From Adineta steineri (Eukaryota > Rotifera > Eurotatoria > Adinetida > Adinetidae): 64,000 bases of DNA. Positions 1 through 12,684 of this stretch are shown here, one piece after another (the first letter of the stretch is position 1; each line of letters begins with the position of its first letter). The stretch spans positions 318,360-382,359 of the forward strand of contig CAJNOI010000065.1 in NCBI GenBank assembly GCA_905250115.1, in the 5' to 3' direction. The notes beneath the pieces are model-generated. The model searched no databases. It worked only from the letters and a program-made list of their open reading frames with translations, and was not told the origin of the DNA. The translations under genes were made by a program, and so were the position numbers.

Positions 1-50
1 ACCCAAACTCAAACTCCCAAACGGTCTGAATTCGAGTTTGGGTTTGGCTT
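1..50. repeat. Palindromic AAACTC/GAGTTTGGG repeat in ZYG11 intron
   Basis: The first 50 bases lie in the intron after the third visible ZYG11 exon. They contain direct AAACTC units followed by the inverse GAGTTTGGGTTTGG, so the stretch can fold on itself. A very similar arrangement occurs at about 13451-13490, so this is a dispersed repeat and not a local accident. No coding content is seen. Confidence 0.5.
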
Positions 51-113
51 CTGTCTATCTTCGATCATGCATTTACTACTTTTCGCAATGCTCATGATAC
101 AATTTTTACTTAC

Positions 114-3088
114 CCTTGTTGTTAATAATGATAAAATAGCGACACCAGGTTGTATAGTAGCTAAATCAGTATTGTTCTGTAGATTATGCATAACTAATGT
201 TGCCAGTAAATAAAATTTAAAATGTGGTTCATGTAAAATTCTATCACTGCATAATGTTAATAGACAATTTTTTTGTAACTATAGTGAAAATTATTATGAA
301 GAAAAATAGAAATTAGAGAATAAAATCTAATACTTGTTGATGATTTGGAAATGTTTCCATAACATTCATTATTGCTTGAACAATTTGTGCCAAATATTTT
401 ACATGTATTTGATCTGTTATAGGTGAACGTGTTAAATTATATATACATGCTGTTGATGCCATTTGCACTGATTGTATATTTGGATGTATTGACATAATAT
501 GAAGTGTAAGTTCAATGAGAAGATTTTGTTGTTTTGAATGAAATGAACGTGTAAGAAAAAAAATATTATAAAGAATTTTTTGTATAAAACCAACACGTTC
601 ACGATAACGTTTTAATGCTTCGATAAGATAAGGTTCATATACTATTAAATCATTTTCTGTTAATGTTACTGTTGATATATGATGATAATCATATGTATAA
701 TGACGATATTTTGAATAACATCGATCATTTAAATCAAATATACATGAAGAATATTTTTCATTTGTTAGAAATAATCCAAGAAATTGTAAATTTAAATGAT
801 TTAATAAAAATTTATGTAATGCTATTGATGATATTGTTTTTTGTCCACTTACATCGAAATGTTTTAAACGTGGTAAACAATTAATTTGACATAAAAATTT
901 ATTTATATCATTTTCATTATCAATTATAGGATTATTATTATTATTATTATTGTCATTATCATTTATTGTACTATCATTACTTATATCTAAATATTCAAGA
1001 TATTTTAATTGATATAATATATGATAAATAGTTGGATTTTGTTGCATATTAAAACAACAATTATATAAATTAAGCCATTTTAATTTTAATGATAATTTTA
1101 ATAATGAATGAAAGAATTTTATTGAACGACATGATGATAAATCAAATGTATCTAAGTTTTCTAATGAATTTATAATTATATCAAAACATGGATTCTTAAT
1201 ATCTGTTCCACTTAAATTTAACGATGTTAAATTAGTAAATTTTAATAATAAACGAAGATTCATTGGAATTGAATTTATTGCAGGTGTTGTCATTGTTGAA
1301 GATGAAGTTGTCGTACTAAATAAAATTATAGATTAGTATGAGGAGATTATATACTCAAAATTCTCGCTATGTAGAACTTTCATCGTAAACGAGTATCTCT
1401 TTGTCATCTACGCAAATATACGATCAAGGTCGTTTTTCAATATTTTTCTATAAGGTATGAATATTTTATATATATTCATCATTATGAAAAAGTAATATTT
1501 TTGGTCAAGGAGAAAACGGCAGATTGCAGGACTCCATGGACTCTACGGGACTCCAAGGACTTTACGGGACTCTGAAATTCAAGACTCCAAAAAACCCAAA
1601 GAATTCTAAAGGACTCGGGAGTCTAGGATTCTGAAGAACTTCAAAAATTGCTCCAGGAAACTCTCATCTGCCGTTTCCCTTCTGTTGTTAGTACTTTATG
1701 AAGAATGAAAATTGTTAACATGATCGTAATCTTATTAGATTTCATTTAACAATAGAGATCCAGTTTAGAAAATTTCACATTAATTGAAGAGGTTCTTGAT
1801 AAGATAAAGAGTTTATATGAACTATTGTCGCGAACTATATATTTGCGTTTCAAAATGCATCGATTTGTGCCGTAACGTTAGTTTATCGATTAACGGGGCA
1901 AAAAAATGCAAATATGTGGGCTCCAGAATTTTGCCAATTGACAAAAGGTCATTGTACTTTCGTCAATACATTTTCGGGCTTTCACCATTGGCAAACGTTC
2001 CGCCACCCAAATATGTTCCTTTAGCAAGAAAAACAATAAGCTTAACTTTTTCCTTTATCTCCTTCTGTCACTGACATATTAGATTACTAATATTATTCTG
2101 AAAATTTGATCTCCACATATACGTCTTCAGTTAAAACAATAGATAATTGTTTGTCTTACCATTTTGTTAATGGTGACATATCAGCAAGTGAATATTTTCT
2201 TGAAGCAGTTGATTGAGAAGCAGCAAAAAATTTATAATGCGAAAGACTTAAGATTTTCAATCTTTCAATTGTTGTTGGATGTAAATTACTAAAAATTTCA
2301 CTTAATAATTTATGATGTAAAAATTCATCTGATGAATTTGGTAAATTTTGTAATAAATTAGTTTTACTAGATACAGATGATCGTCTTGATTCATTTTGTA
2401 ATTTTGAATTTATATAATTTAATATAAATGGACTATATATAGTAAATATTTCATCAAATTCTGAATATATCGAAGGACATATATGTTGATAAAATATTTC
2501 ATTTGTCATATTATTTGTTCGATTTAAATTTGAATCCTTAAAAATAAGTTCTAATTCAATTAAATTTGGATGTTGATTAAGTATATGACATTGTAATCGA
2601 CTTAAATATTTTATATTAATTACTAATCGTTTTAAACATGTTACATTTGATGAAAAAAGTGTTAAAGTAAAATCATTCAATTGATCATGTGCTACTAAAT
2701 AATTAGCAAGCTGTTCAGATAATATTGAATTTAATGGACAATAACCATGAAGAAAATATTCAATAAAAAAATTTTGATTATGATGTAAACAATGTATTGT
2801 TTCCATATTTGATTCATTATCATCATCATCATCATCATCTATTCGAAATGATTCACCACGACGATGTTTACGTTTTTGTTGATCATTTAGATTTAATATA
2901 GATTGATTATTTTCTTCGCAATAAATTTTAACAACTCGTTCTTCAATATATTTTTTCCATAATAATTGATCAGATTTTAATAACGATGAAATTTTACGTA
3001 AACAAATTAAATTTAATCGATTTGGATTGTCAACCATTGGAAAAATTGATGTACTTCTTTTTCTCTTGGATCTATTATTTTGGGACAT
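114..3088 (-). CDS. ZYG11: ZYG11/ZER1-family leucine-rich-repeat and ARM protein, 5' part (CUL2 E3 substrate receptor)
   Basis: Three exons are visible: 3088-2160, 1315-334 and 278-114. They join in frame at GT-AG sites (phases 2 and 0) to give 692 residues. The gene runs off the left edge after a GTAAGT donor at 113-108, so the last ARM repeats are missing. The N-terminus has an LxLICL stretch like a VHL/BC box, then leucine-rich repeats (for example LTSLNLSGTDI), then ARM-type helices. The second splice restores NHQQLQKNCLLTLCSDRIL, which I recall as nearly identical in human ZYG11B and which fixes the family. ZYG11/ZER1 proteins are substrate receptors of CUL2-RING ubiquitin ligases and read N-terminal glycine degrons. 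Low-complexity runs (DDDDDD, and Asn runs in the second exon) are typical of this genome. Intron 1 is 844 bases and carries a transposon-like element; intron 2 is only 55 bases. Confidence 0.9.
1506..1684. mobile_element. MITE-like element with inverted ends, in ZYG11 intron 1
   Basis: The left end reads CAAGGAGAAAACGGCAGAT and the right end, reverse-complemented, CAGAAGGGAAACGGCAGAT. Between them lie irregular GACTCC/GACTCT repeats. The flanks TTTTTGGT and TTGTTAGT match at 6 of 8 positions, compatible with a worn 8-base target duplication. Ends and interior resemble the elements at 34306-34601 and 59788-60043, so a hAT-like non-autonomous family is likely. No protein is encoded. Confidence 0.6.
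1817..2074 (+). other. Open frame inside ZYG11 intron, probably non-coding
   Basis: An 85-codon frame lies within intron 1 of the ZYG11 gene on the opposite strand. The predicted peptide matches no family I recognise, and its base composition is less AT-biased than the surrounding intron. It may be a remnant of inserted DNA. I see no splice sites or start context that would argue for a gene. Confidence 0.2.
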
Positions 3089-3352
3089 GGATAAGTAAAG
3101 GGAATGCCAAGGGGCAAAACATAAAACGACGTTTTTTTCAATGAATTACTTCATTGAAAATTTATATCTTAAAAGAAACAAAATATGTATATACGTAAGG
3201 ACTAACAAGATCACTCAAGATAAAAAAAAAGAAAACAAAGAAAGAATATTTTTGACTGTTATATAAACGTCACTTCAAACTAGAGAATAAAATATAATAA
3301 ATCAAATTAAACCTGTATGAATAAGAGAAAACAGATAACAGAAAAAAATTAA

Positions 3353-5749
3353 CTAATGACTATGATTATGACCATGATCATGACTGTGACCATGTCCACT
3401 AGTATCAAAATCATGTGAATGTCCATGATTATTCGGATTGTATTGTGGTGCAGGAAAAGTATTTAATGCATTAGGATTGTATTGTGATGGTGGAAAAGTA
3501 TTTAATGCATTTGGATTAAATTGTATTGGTGCTTGTACTTGTGAGTGTACGTGTTGAGAGTTCGTAAATGGAGAAGGAAGAATAGGTTGAAAATAATGTT
3601 GTTGCGGATTCGGTGCATTGAAATTGAATGGAGCTTGAATTGTTGATGATGATAATGATTGGTCGGTAGAGATTACATTCGTTGATTGTTGTTGTTGAGG
3701 AGCAGGAAAAGGAATATATGAAGGTTGAATATTGCTATAATTTGGTAACGAAATTGAAGAATTTGAAGGCACAGTAGTTGGTGTAATGTTTGATGATGGA
3801 TTAAACGTTGTCTCACCAAAATATCTTCAACAAAGATAATAGAAAAATATGTGTTAACATAAATATCAAATGACATAAAAGAAGTACATGACTTTTTGAG
3901 GACAAAAAATAAAATACATCTCATTACACGTAGGTGGAGATTCATAAGATCAGAGTAATTCTATTTTTGTTTATTAAAATATTCGAACTTATTAAGAATA
4001 TGACGGTCTTAGTATCGCGAACAATTTAATATAACTAAGATTAAAAGTGATAGGGTTCTCAGATTTTCGAAACATCTTGTATGTATCTATACGACAATAA
4101 TCACTATTGTAAAGTATTCATCAATGCCTAGATCGAATAAATAGGCAGATGATTTTTCAAAATTACGTTTCTAATTCTGTCCGTAATCTAATTTCAATCA
4201 TCACAATAATCGTAAATGTTCAAAAAGGATTAGTGGTCAATGAAGAAAGTTATTGCACTTTTTTGTAGTTTTACTGGAAACTGATTATAATCAAACGTCT
4301 ATAGATTAAGTATTATGGAATAGCTCAACAATTAAATAATAGAAACTGCTAATTCCTATAAAAGCTTTTACTAATAAAAAGTATTTTATAGTAATTCTTC
4401 CATAATGGATAATCACTTACTCCAAAAAAATACTAGCACGAAATCAGCAAACTATTTTTCTTAACTTTATTACAGATTCAACTATTAGCAAGATTTCATA
4501 TGGTATGTGCATTTGTACTGAGGGAATTGTTTCACTACTAAATTATCGAGGTTATGTCTTCGAGAAGAAAAGATAATCATTATTTATAAGTATACATGAT
4601 GCACTTCTTTATGATTAACAAACAATAGTAAAAGAAAGAAAGGAAGAAAAGTTTTCCCCTCAAGCTATAGAAGAAGTCTCATATAAATATTTCATCTAAC
4701 CTTGTAATTTACAATACTACTTTTCGCTTAATCAAAATCATAGAATTAACTTTGTAAAAATGTTATTGTAAGTTTTATATTCATACTTAGAATATTGATT
4801 GGAATCATTTGATACCATTGGTTGTGTTGTAGCATTTGTAGTTACTGTTGTTTCATTTGTTGCGGCAGTCGTTGTATTATTAGTATTAACCTGAGGTGGA
4901 ACAAGTAAACTTGGCATTGTTACAGTTATTGGTGGCATATTAACCGGTTGAAGTGTAAAACTCATATGTGCACCTCCATTCATATTTGGTGGTGGTATCG
5001 ATGAAAGTAATGGAGCTTTATCACCATTCGTCATCAATTGATTAGGTTTTGTTACTGGTGGTGAATTCGTTGTTCGAAATGGTATTCGATGTAAATAACC
5101 ATAACCAATTCCACAACCTAAACTACCTTCACCGCCCCATCCAATATTTGGTGTAAGATTTATTTCACGTGTTGAATCATTATCACTATTATAAACATAA
5201 AGTTTTAATGGTTTGCCTTGATTCGATTCGATTAATGCATAGAAATCTTCTGAATCATTTAATAAAGTATCAGCTCCAATAATATAATCTGTATCGGAAC
5301 GTAAACCTGCTAATGCAGCTGGTGAATGAAGTTGAACATCAAGTATATGCCATACATTTTCATTTGCCTTATCAAATGATGAGAAACGAATACTTAAACC
5401 AAGTAAACCCTATATGAAAATATTTTAAATGTCAATAAAAATAGAAATGTAATCTTATTATTTTTACTTGGCCACCCCAATTTTCATGTGGAACTAAAGG
5501 TAATTGTCGTACTGCTTGTGTTTTACTATTATAAACCTGTAATTCAACTGGTTTATTAATATTTGCTTTTAAGGTTTCTTTAAATTTTTCATCATCTGTA
5601 TTAAGTCGAATACCATTAATACTAACAATAAAATCAAAATAAGGCTCTAAACCAGCTTTATGTCCTGGTGATCCTTCTTGAACACGAAGAACATGAAAAC
5701 CTTCTGTACCACCACCTGGAACATTTAAACTACTACCACCAAGACCCAT
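3353..5749 (-). CDS. GORASP: Golgi reassembly-stacking protein (GRASP55/65 type)
   Basis: Three exons, 5749-5468, 5409-4787 and 3824-3353, join in phases 0 and 2 to give 458 residues, close to human GRASP55. The protein starts MGLGGSS, giving an N-myristoylation Gly2. Two PDZ-like GRASP halves follow: [20 protein letters not shown] with FDFIVSING in the first, and [20 protein letters not shown] with DYIIGAD in the second, ending at [20 protein letters not shown]. The domain tethers Golgi cisternae by membrane-anchored self-association. The C-terminal half is Pro/Thr/Asn-rich, as in the family's regulatory SPR region. It contains a duplicated [15 protein letters not shown] unit and ends in an unusual histidine tail with repeated GHSHD. 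Intron 1 is 58 bases and intron 2 is 962 bases. Confidence 0.95.
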
Positions 5750-6934
5750 TTCAAGATCGTAATACTAAATTTGAAATTCAAGCTTCTTTTTTTTTTGAAA
5801 AGAAAAGAAAGAAAATTTCTTTTTGATAAATAATATAATAATAATAATAATCGCTGACGAGAATGACACATTGTTATATTTACCCAATGAAATTTTACAA
5901 CGAAATTCTTTATTTTATTTTATTAAAAAATTGAAATATATTCGAAATTAAAACATCATAAGTAAACATCTATTATTATTATTTTATCAATATTTCTCAA
6001 TGTTATATATCGTTCCAGTATTAGGCGACATCTATCATGAAAAAAACAAATTTAGTAAAAGATTAATATATTTACGCATGGGAAAAAAATATAGACTACA
6101 ACGAAATACTCATGAATAGAAGTCTATGCTGTCCGTATATTGATTAACAATGATACTTAACCATTTTAAATAACAAGTAACGCTCGTCTAAGGACTCGCT
6201 CAGCTCTTTCTCGTAGAAATGGTGTTCTACAATGTTACTTGATCTTTTGCTTATATAACTTGCAAACGCTAACATCGAATTCGTGTTCCCCGACTTCAAA
6301 AACCACCTCGTCACGTTTTTTTATAAAAAAAACAATTTTTGTAAAAAAATGGTCCTTTGTCTAAAACAATTTTTTTTAAAGAATTGTGAAAAACTAACAC
6401 CAGATTTGAAGTCCCTGCATCGAAGTACCTTTAGAAATGTCTTTTTCGAAAAATTGGTCTTCGATGTTTTTTTGACCCTGCGGACATACAAGCAAACAAT
6501 TTATTCTTACTGGACTCTTCTCTACGAGAAAGAGATTTAAAGCAAAGAATATTCGAAATAAAGATTCCAACAAAGTAATCTTCAGCATCAAATTTTTCGA
6601 TAGTTATTTATGCAAATAACAGTGGCTATTGATCTTTCAAAATAACAACCATTAACATGAATCTCTTCGCCAGACAATTGTTGCTATTCTATATATGAAG
6701 TTTTTTTTGACCCTTAAATAGACATAATGAATCTAGACCTATAATTTCGGTTGTTATTAAATTATGTTGAACAAAAATGAACATAAAAACACATTTATTA
6801 TTTTTTCTATCAAGAAAAGAAAAAAAGCACATGTGAGTAATTTTTTTTAAATACAACATTCATTAATAAAGATAAAATTCTGACTAGTACAACTACTGTA
6901 CACGGTCACTGTCAATAGAATTCATCATTTTTAA
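5750..6934. other. Intergenic region with one inverted-repeat element
   Basis: No exon could be supported between the GRASP start and the 3' end of the next minus-strand gene. Overlapping open frames at about 6283-6591 on both strands fall inside the inverted-repeat element at 6204-6534 and look like chance. The rest is AT-rich with poly-T tracts. Confidence 0.5.
6204..6534. mobile_element. 331-bp candidate MITE with perfect 14-bp inverted ends
   Basis: CTCTTTCTCGTAGA at 6204-6217 is exactly inverted at 6521-6534 (TCTACGAGAAAGAG). The interior is AT-rich with poly-A/T stretches and has no intact protein. The perfect inverted ends and length fit a small non-autonomous DNA transposon. I could not identify a clear target-site duplication, so the superfamily is open. 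Confidence 0.5.
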
Positions 6935-8314
6935 TTATACACAACCGAATAATAATATACTTCGTGCTTTTATAAAATAATTATTCATTGTATTAATAGA
7001 ATGATTTTGTTGTTGTTGTTGTTCAAGTTTAACTACAGCAAAATGACTTTGTTGCATTGAATCATTTGTATCACCAAGTTCAAGATCACCTGATAGTATA
7101 TAACCATCTGATACATCATCAGCAGTTATTTGTGATGATAGAACCAAACGAAAGACTGCATCTGTATGTCGTTGAAATTGTCCAGTTATCTCCAAACGAC
7201 CATTACCCAAACATTTCATATGACCTCTAGAAAAAAAATATATTTATATATAATATTAATTGAAATTAAGCTCCATTCATTATATAATATTTTAGACAAA
7301 GACGTCCTTTTAATAAGTTGAGATATCCTGTAATCTGAAATATAGTATTGAGTTCATAACGTTGGTCAGTCTTATTACGCTCCCGCATAGTCTATTCTAA
7401 TCTGATCTGTCTCGACTTCTTTATGGTATAAGACTCATTAAAAGTACTCGATCACAGTATGTTAATGTTTCTTTCGGTTGTTCGTCCGTCTATTACATCT
7501 TCATTAATGATTCGGCTATTGAAAGATAAAAGTTGACCATCACTCCCATTTCCTTTTCTTTTCTTGGTACTCATAAGAATTTACATTCGGCGAGACGAAT
7601 TGAATTAGCCTATCAACCAGAAAATGTCCTTATGCGCATTTTTAATTTGATTATTTGACGACGATACTAACAAAAAAATTTATTCAATGGCTGACCATTT
7701 TGCAATCTTCTTTTTTTTCTCGCTAGATAAAAATTCTATCTGGATCAGCCACTTGTTATGATGTATACACATACATATATTTATGAGATAAATAAACTGG
7801 TTTCACTCAATCTCTTTCAAGTTTCATTGAGAATAATGGAACTTTTCATGATATGAAAATTATCGATGAATAGGAAGATTTATTGTATTATCACATTGAT
7901 TCGTCTGCATTTATTACAGATGCGGAACGTATTAATCTACTTTTGTTATTTACATCTAACACAGTATGCATTGAGAATTTTTCCGCACAACATACTTTTA
8001 TTCTAAGATGATATATAGATTCTTCTAGTAGGATTCTTTTGATCATGTAATACGATTATGTGTAAGAAAAAAAAACAATAATAGATTTACTTTGTAATAC
8101 TAGTTCGATGACCTTGTTGTTCAATAATGTGACATTTTGTTTTTGACCACCAAACAGTTTTAATTGTCCAACATGAGGTTAAAGCTGGTTTTGGCCAACT
8201 TTCGTATGCATATAAATGAATTTTAGTTTGACCTTGTTCACCTATTTCACGTAATAGTTTACGACCACATAAACCTCGAGTTTCTTCATAATAGAAAGAT
8301 TCAGTTAATTTCAT
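6935..8314 (-). CDS. Unrecognised small two-exon protein (171 aa)
   Basis: Exons 8314-8091 and 7226-6935 join in phase 2 (GTAAAT donor, poly-T TTCTAG acceptor) to give 171 residues. The first exon is rich in Trp, Cys and charged residues (for example SCWTIKTVWWSKTKC). The second holds a GRLEITGQFQRHTDAVFRLV stretch, an acidic region and a QQQQQ run. The even, non-repetitive amino-acid content and the clean splice junction argue for a real gene. I do not recognise the family and see no signal peptide. The start is uncertain. The chosen ATG at 8314 is the first in frame, but an AG in front of about 8363, preceded by a CT-rich tract, could be an acceptor of an earlier exon. The 864-base intron holds nothing I recognise. 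Confidence 0.6.
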
Positions 8315-8376
8315 AGTTGAAAGGTGACAAATCAATAATATTCTATGCTTGCGTATTTTGTACTATTGATATATAA

Positions 8377-8381
<5 letters not shown>

Positions 8382-8415
<34 letters not shown>
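8382..8415. repeat. (GA)n microsatellite
   Basis: An uninterrupted GA dinucleotide run of about 17 units lies just 5' of the small unrecognised gene. On the minus strand it is a CT tract. It could serve as a polypyrimidine tract if an unseen upstream exon exists. Confidence 0.9.
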
Positions 8416-8418
<3 letters not shown>

Positions 8419-10704
8419 TATTCGGTTCTTTTTCTTGCTCTCTATCTCTTTTTTCTTCTATCTATCTATCTCTTCGTTCTTGTTGGTTAATGAAACAGAG
8501 AACGACGATCCGTTGAAGAGTAATAGTATTTCTCTTTCTCTTGTATTAAAAAAAAAGAAATGAACAATAATTCCTCTAGGCAAAAGAAATGAAATTCTAT
8601 TTCTTTCCTCATTTATCAACTAAATACAGCGGCGTCTCTTTTTTTTATTTTATATTTGAAAACTATGTTATTTCTTTCTATTACGCTTAAAGCGAGAAAG
8701 AGAATCAATTTCCTACTGAACGCAAAATTGACAGACAGACAACAAGTCAATCCGCTAGTGTATGGTGCACTTATTGCTGATTAGCAATCAATACAATGCC
8801 GTGCATAAATCCATTCAATTTTATTATGCAAACGAATGGCGGACACTGGTCACCATGTGTGCATTAACATTGACCGACGTTCGATATTTCATATATATGA
8901 GTCAACACAATCAGCATGCCATTCACACAACATTTGTCCATTGAGTATTTTCTAGATAGAAGAGAGAATGCATGATGTAATATTAAGTAACAATGTACAA
9001 TCAATTCTCAGGTGTTTAATAATGTTCATTATTAATAAGAAACAGAGTAAATGTAACAAAAGAATCTATTCGTAACAAGAATAATCATTAGATTGAATAA
9101 GTATTATAGGGGAAAAAGAAGATATTATTTATTTAATTATGAAAGAAAAACTCTATAAATGAAGTAATATTGTGTAATACAAACAAAATATATCTCATAG
9201 AATAATGAATTAAATATAGAAAAATATGTCTCGAGAGTAATCATTGAATAAAAGAAAGTATATACAACAAACGATTTACATCAAGATAAAATAATGAATG
9301 TTATAGTTCAAATCATCTTTTTATTTCAATCAAATATTCATCTCTCTTTTTCTTTTGATTATTAATACTCTGTTAAAGTTATATATAATAATTCAAAACA
9401 ATATACGTTCTTTTTTATCTCTTTCTATATTTTTATTGTCAATTTATATACAATGGATTACAGTCTACGCGTAGATTGAAATAGATATTAGCAAAATGTT
9501 TTTTTTTGTCAGTCAAATTGCCCTACTCATAACCTAGAGTAAACTATGATATATGAAAGTTCAAGGAAATCGTTTTGACAGAAGAAAAGAAAAGAAATAG
9601 ATAGAAGAAGAATATAGTCGTATGACCGTGACGATTATGTCCTTTGTCATTTTAAAAGTCAGGGACAAGCCTAGATCCTATCAAGATATAGAATGTAACT
9701 ATATACGAGTATGATATGTACGAGAAAATTTTTATAAATATAAAAAAAAAATTTTTGAGATTAATTTTTTCTCATAATAAATGAATGACAAACTACTAAA
9801 CACTTTCTCTGATTTATTCTATGATCCATTGATTTATACGAGTTAGAAAATCTTTGATCCATTCATTTCTCTTGTACGTAGCATCTGTATGACTATAGGA
9901 GAAAGGACAAAAGAAAGAAATGTCAACCATAAACGAATGCCATTATAATATTTCTTCTATTATCTACGTTGTTCGCTAACATGTTATGATTTTATCTGGT
10001 AGTCGTTCCTATTTTTGTACAATTGATTTTTTTCAACGTATATAGATATATCTTTTATCGAGAGACACAATAAAAAGTTTTGTGTTGTATTTAATTCGAA
10101 TACATTCAGTTCAAATAATTCGACACACGTAGCATTTTTTTCTTTGTTCAAAATAACTGCTTTGACGTTGAGAAGTTATTAGAACAAAATAAAAGAGCAT
10201 TGCACAAAACAATATCTTGATTATAATCTTTTAAGTTTATGTTTGTGAAAAATCAAGAAACAATATTCTAGTGCCCTGAATTCCGATAAATAACAAAATT
10301 ATACTATTCTTATTTTATTTTTACTGAAATGTTTTTTTATTGTATTATTTCTTTAAAATAGCTTTATTTTGATGCTTTTCATTTATAAATAAAGATTTTA
10401 CAGGTCAGATAATTTTTATAGTTGTAACAAATTTTGCACTAATTCTTTCTCAGTTTGTTATTTGTGAAGAAAAAGTGAACGTCTACTACTGATTGTCGAT
10501 AGGATTGGAGAGACTGTCTAATACTATTTTTTACTCAGCACAGTTTTGATAAAAATAAAAACGGACCTCTTGATTAAAACAACATAGTCCAGCTAAATGA
10601 TCCAGTAGACATATGTACTTCGCTTTGTCTCTAATGTAAACGATTATTATAAGGAAAGAAACGTTAGTACCATATTCGAATAAAGTCTTTCCATATTCAT
10701 CTAG

Positions 10705-10893
10705 AAAGATATTTCAAGTACAACGTGATCAGCTCTACATAATAGTATGCTCAGATTTCACACAGATCAAATTACGTTGTTTCAAAGACTTTTTGTGGCG
10801 CCATCTATGAGTCCGAAAATTATAGTTTGAGATAAGTGAAAACTGAGCATGTCATTAGGTAGAGCTCGTCTAGTTGTACTTGAAACAGCTCTT
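10705..10893. mobile_element. Candidate MITE with about 45-bp imperfect inverted ends
   Basis: The left arm contains TTTCAAGTACAAC, then AGCTCTAC and ATGCTCAG. The right arm, read in reverse complement, shows the same blocks in the same order and spacing. The total length is about 190 bases with roughly 90 bases between the arms. Arms this long around a short core suggest a non-autonomous element. No duplicated target site is clear. Confidence 0.55.
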
Positions 10894-12640
10894 TGAACAA
10901 ATATTAGGAGGTTTTACTCGAATATAATGCTAACCTCAGCTACGTAAACTGAAGACGCTGTGCGTGTGATTTTCAACAGAGTTGCAGTATTGATATAATC
11001 TATTGAAAGAACTTTCATTAAGTGTATGATATAATCCCATATTGTTATGAGATTCATAGAATATTCATGATCTATAGAATTCTGCTAATATAGTTATAAC
11101 GAATAGTTAAGTTGGATGCAGTTCATTCAACCATGACATTTTGAAAGATCTATAGGTCCTCCAGATATTAAGCTAGAGGATGACCAGAGTTGCATCTATT
11201 GTATAAAAGATCTCTGATACTACTTAGAATAATGCTAAACAAAACTCCTTTGTGACATGACTTTGAAGGCTCTTATGGGTGATATTATCGTATTTCCATC
11301 TTCTGAAGATGTCACTACTCATATGATATTCCTATATGAAGCACTCTCACACATATATCACACTGAACTTTTCGATGTAGTTGATCGAACGCCGTTGAAA
11401 TCATCTCTGTATCTTCTTCTGATAAAATAAGTATCCTGACCGGTACCGATTTATGTCATGAAAGAAATGTATATTTATTGGTTGTTTCTTAAATTCCAAA
11501 TTAAGATAATTCTTATATTTTAATGAAAAAGATAACGAGAGTTTATTTGCTTCTGATTTTACATTTAACTCTATTTTTTCGTAATGTATTAGCACTATAT
11601 AATGTTTGTATTATTCAGCCTGTATCTTGTATAATGATAATATGCACAAGGTCTTAAAATTACTCAAACTATGAATTCTTCAGGCAGTAACTAGTACTGG
11701 ACTTTTTGCCGGTTTCTATTTCAGTGTAATAAACCATATCGGACACCAGATTCAGCATGACAAAAAATTGTTGTGAAGCTTAGATAGATATCTAGCAGTG
11801 CAATATGTAAATGATAGAGACTTGCAGGGCAAACTTTTTTTATTGTCCCGATCCTGAAAGTCCGATCCCGAACCTTTTCGAGTTGTGCCGTAAAATCCCT
11901 TTTGTTTTGCTGACCAAAAAATATACAGATGTCACTCTACGACAGAAAATAACACATCTTCGCTGTAACATCAATAAGCTAAAATACGTGTATTCACATG
12001 GTTGGTGGATAAACTAATATTTCATCCAATAGTTCTACTAAGAAATAAAAAAAAACTGAAGTCTAAGATATATTTCAGTATACCAATCAAAAAGAAATTC
12101 GAGACTGCCCCGCATGACTCCAGTAAATGGATCATGGATGCAGTCATAAATCTCATGGATTACATGAGTTTCCTACATTTGCTGGATTCCCTGACTTTCA
12201 CGGAATCTGCAGGTTTCTAGCTTTTCTAGAACATGTTTTACAGAATCGATAGAACTAGCCTAAGTTTGACTATAAGGAAATTAAAATGGATGAATACAAC
12301 CGATATAATCTTTGATTAACGAGGCATAAATAAATGGAACGAATCTTTATTTATTGAAGATTTGTAACCTTCTTTAAAGCATTTGATGGCATGTATATAT
12401 CTGTGATATTTATAAAAAAAAGCTTATACGTACAGCCCTTTTGGGGCTAATTTGTGCAACTGATCTATTCCCCACAATTACTAAAAAGACGCAGTTATTA
12501 AGCTTCGAGCACGGGGGATCCGCAAGAAATCAAACATGTACGGTTGTACCTTGACTTTATTTGATAATAAACAGTATATACCCTTTTATTCCCTTTACTT
12601 TCTCTAATCCTTGGCGGCGTCGGCGCCTTTTATCTCATTA

Positions 12641-12684
12641 CCCACTCACACCCACACCCACACCCACACCCACCCACACTCACA
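12641..12684. repeat. Interstitial CCCACA (TGTGGG) hexamer tract
   Basis: Four consecutive CACCCA units plus imperfect neighbours (CCCACTCA, CCCACCCACACTCAC) form a 44-base tract. From memory, bdelloid rotifer telomeres are made of TGTGGG, which is the complement of this unit. The tract could therefore be a relic of telomere healing or of a telomere-associated retroelement. A plain simple repeat is the alternative. Confidence 0.5.

Noticed and set aside
3673-3945. 90-codon minus frame
   Set aside because: Overlaps GRASP exon 3 in another phase, has no start context and no family match.
6283-6591. Two overlapping opposed open frames of 65-85 codons
   Set aside because: Both lie in an inverted-repeat element, with low-complexity peptides.
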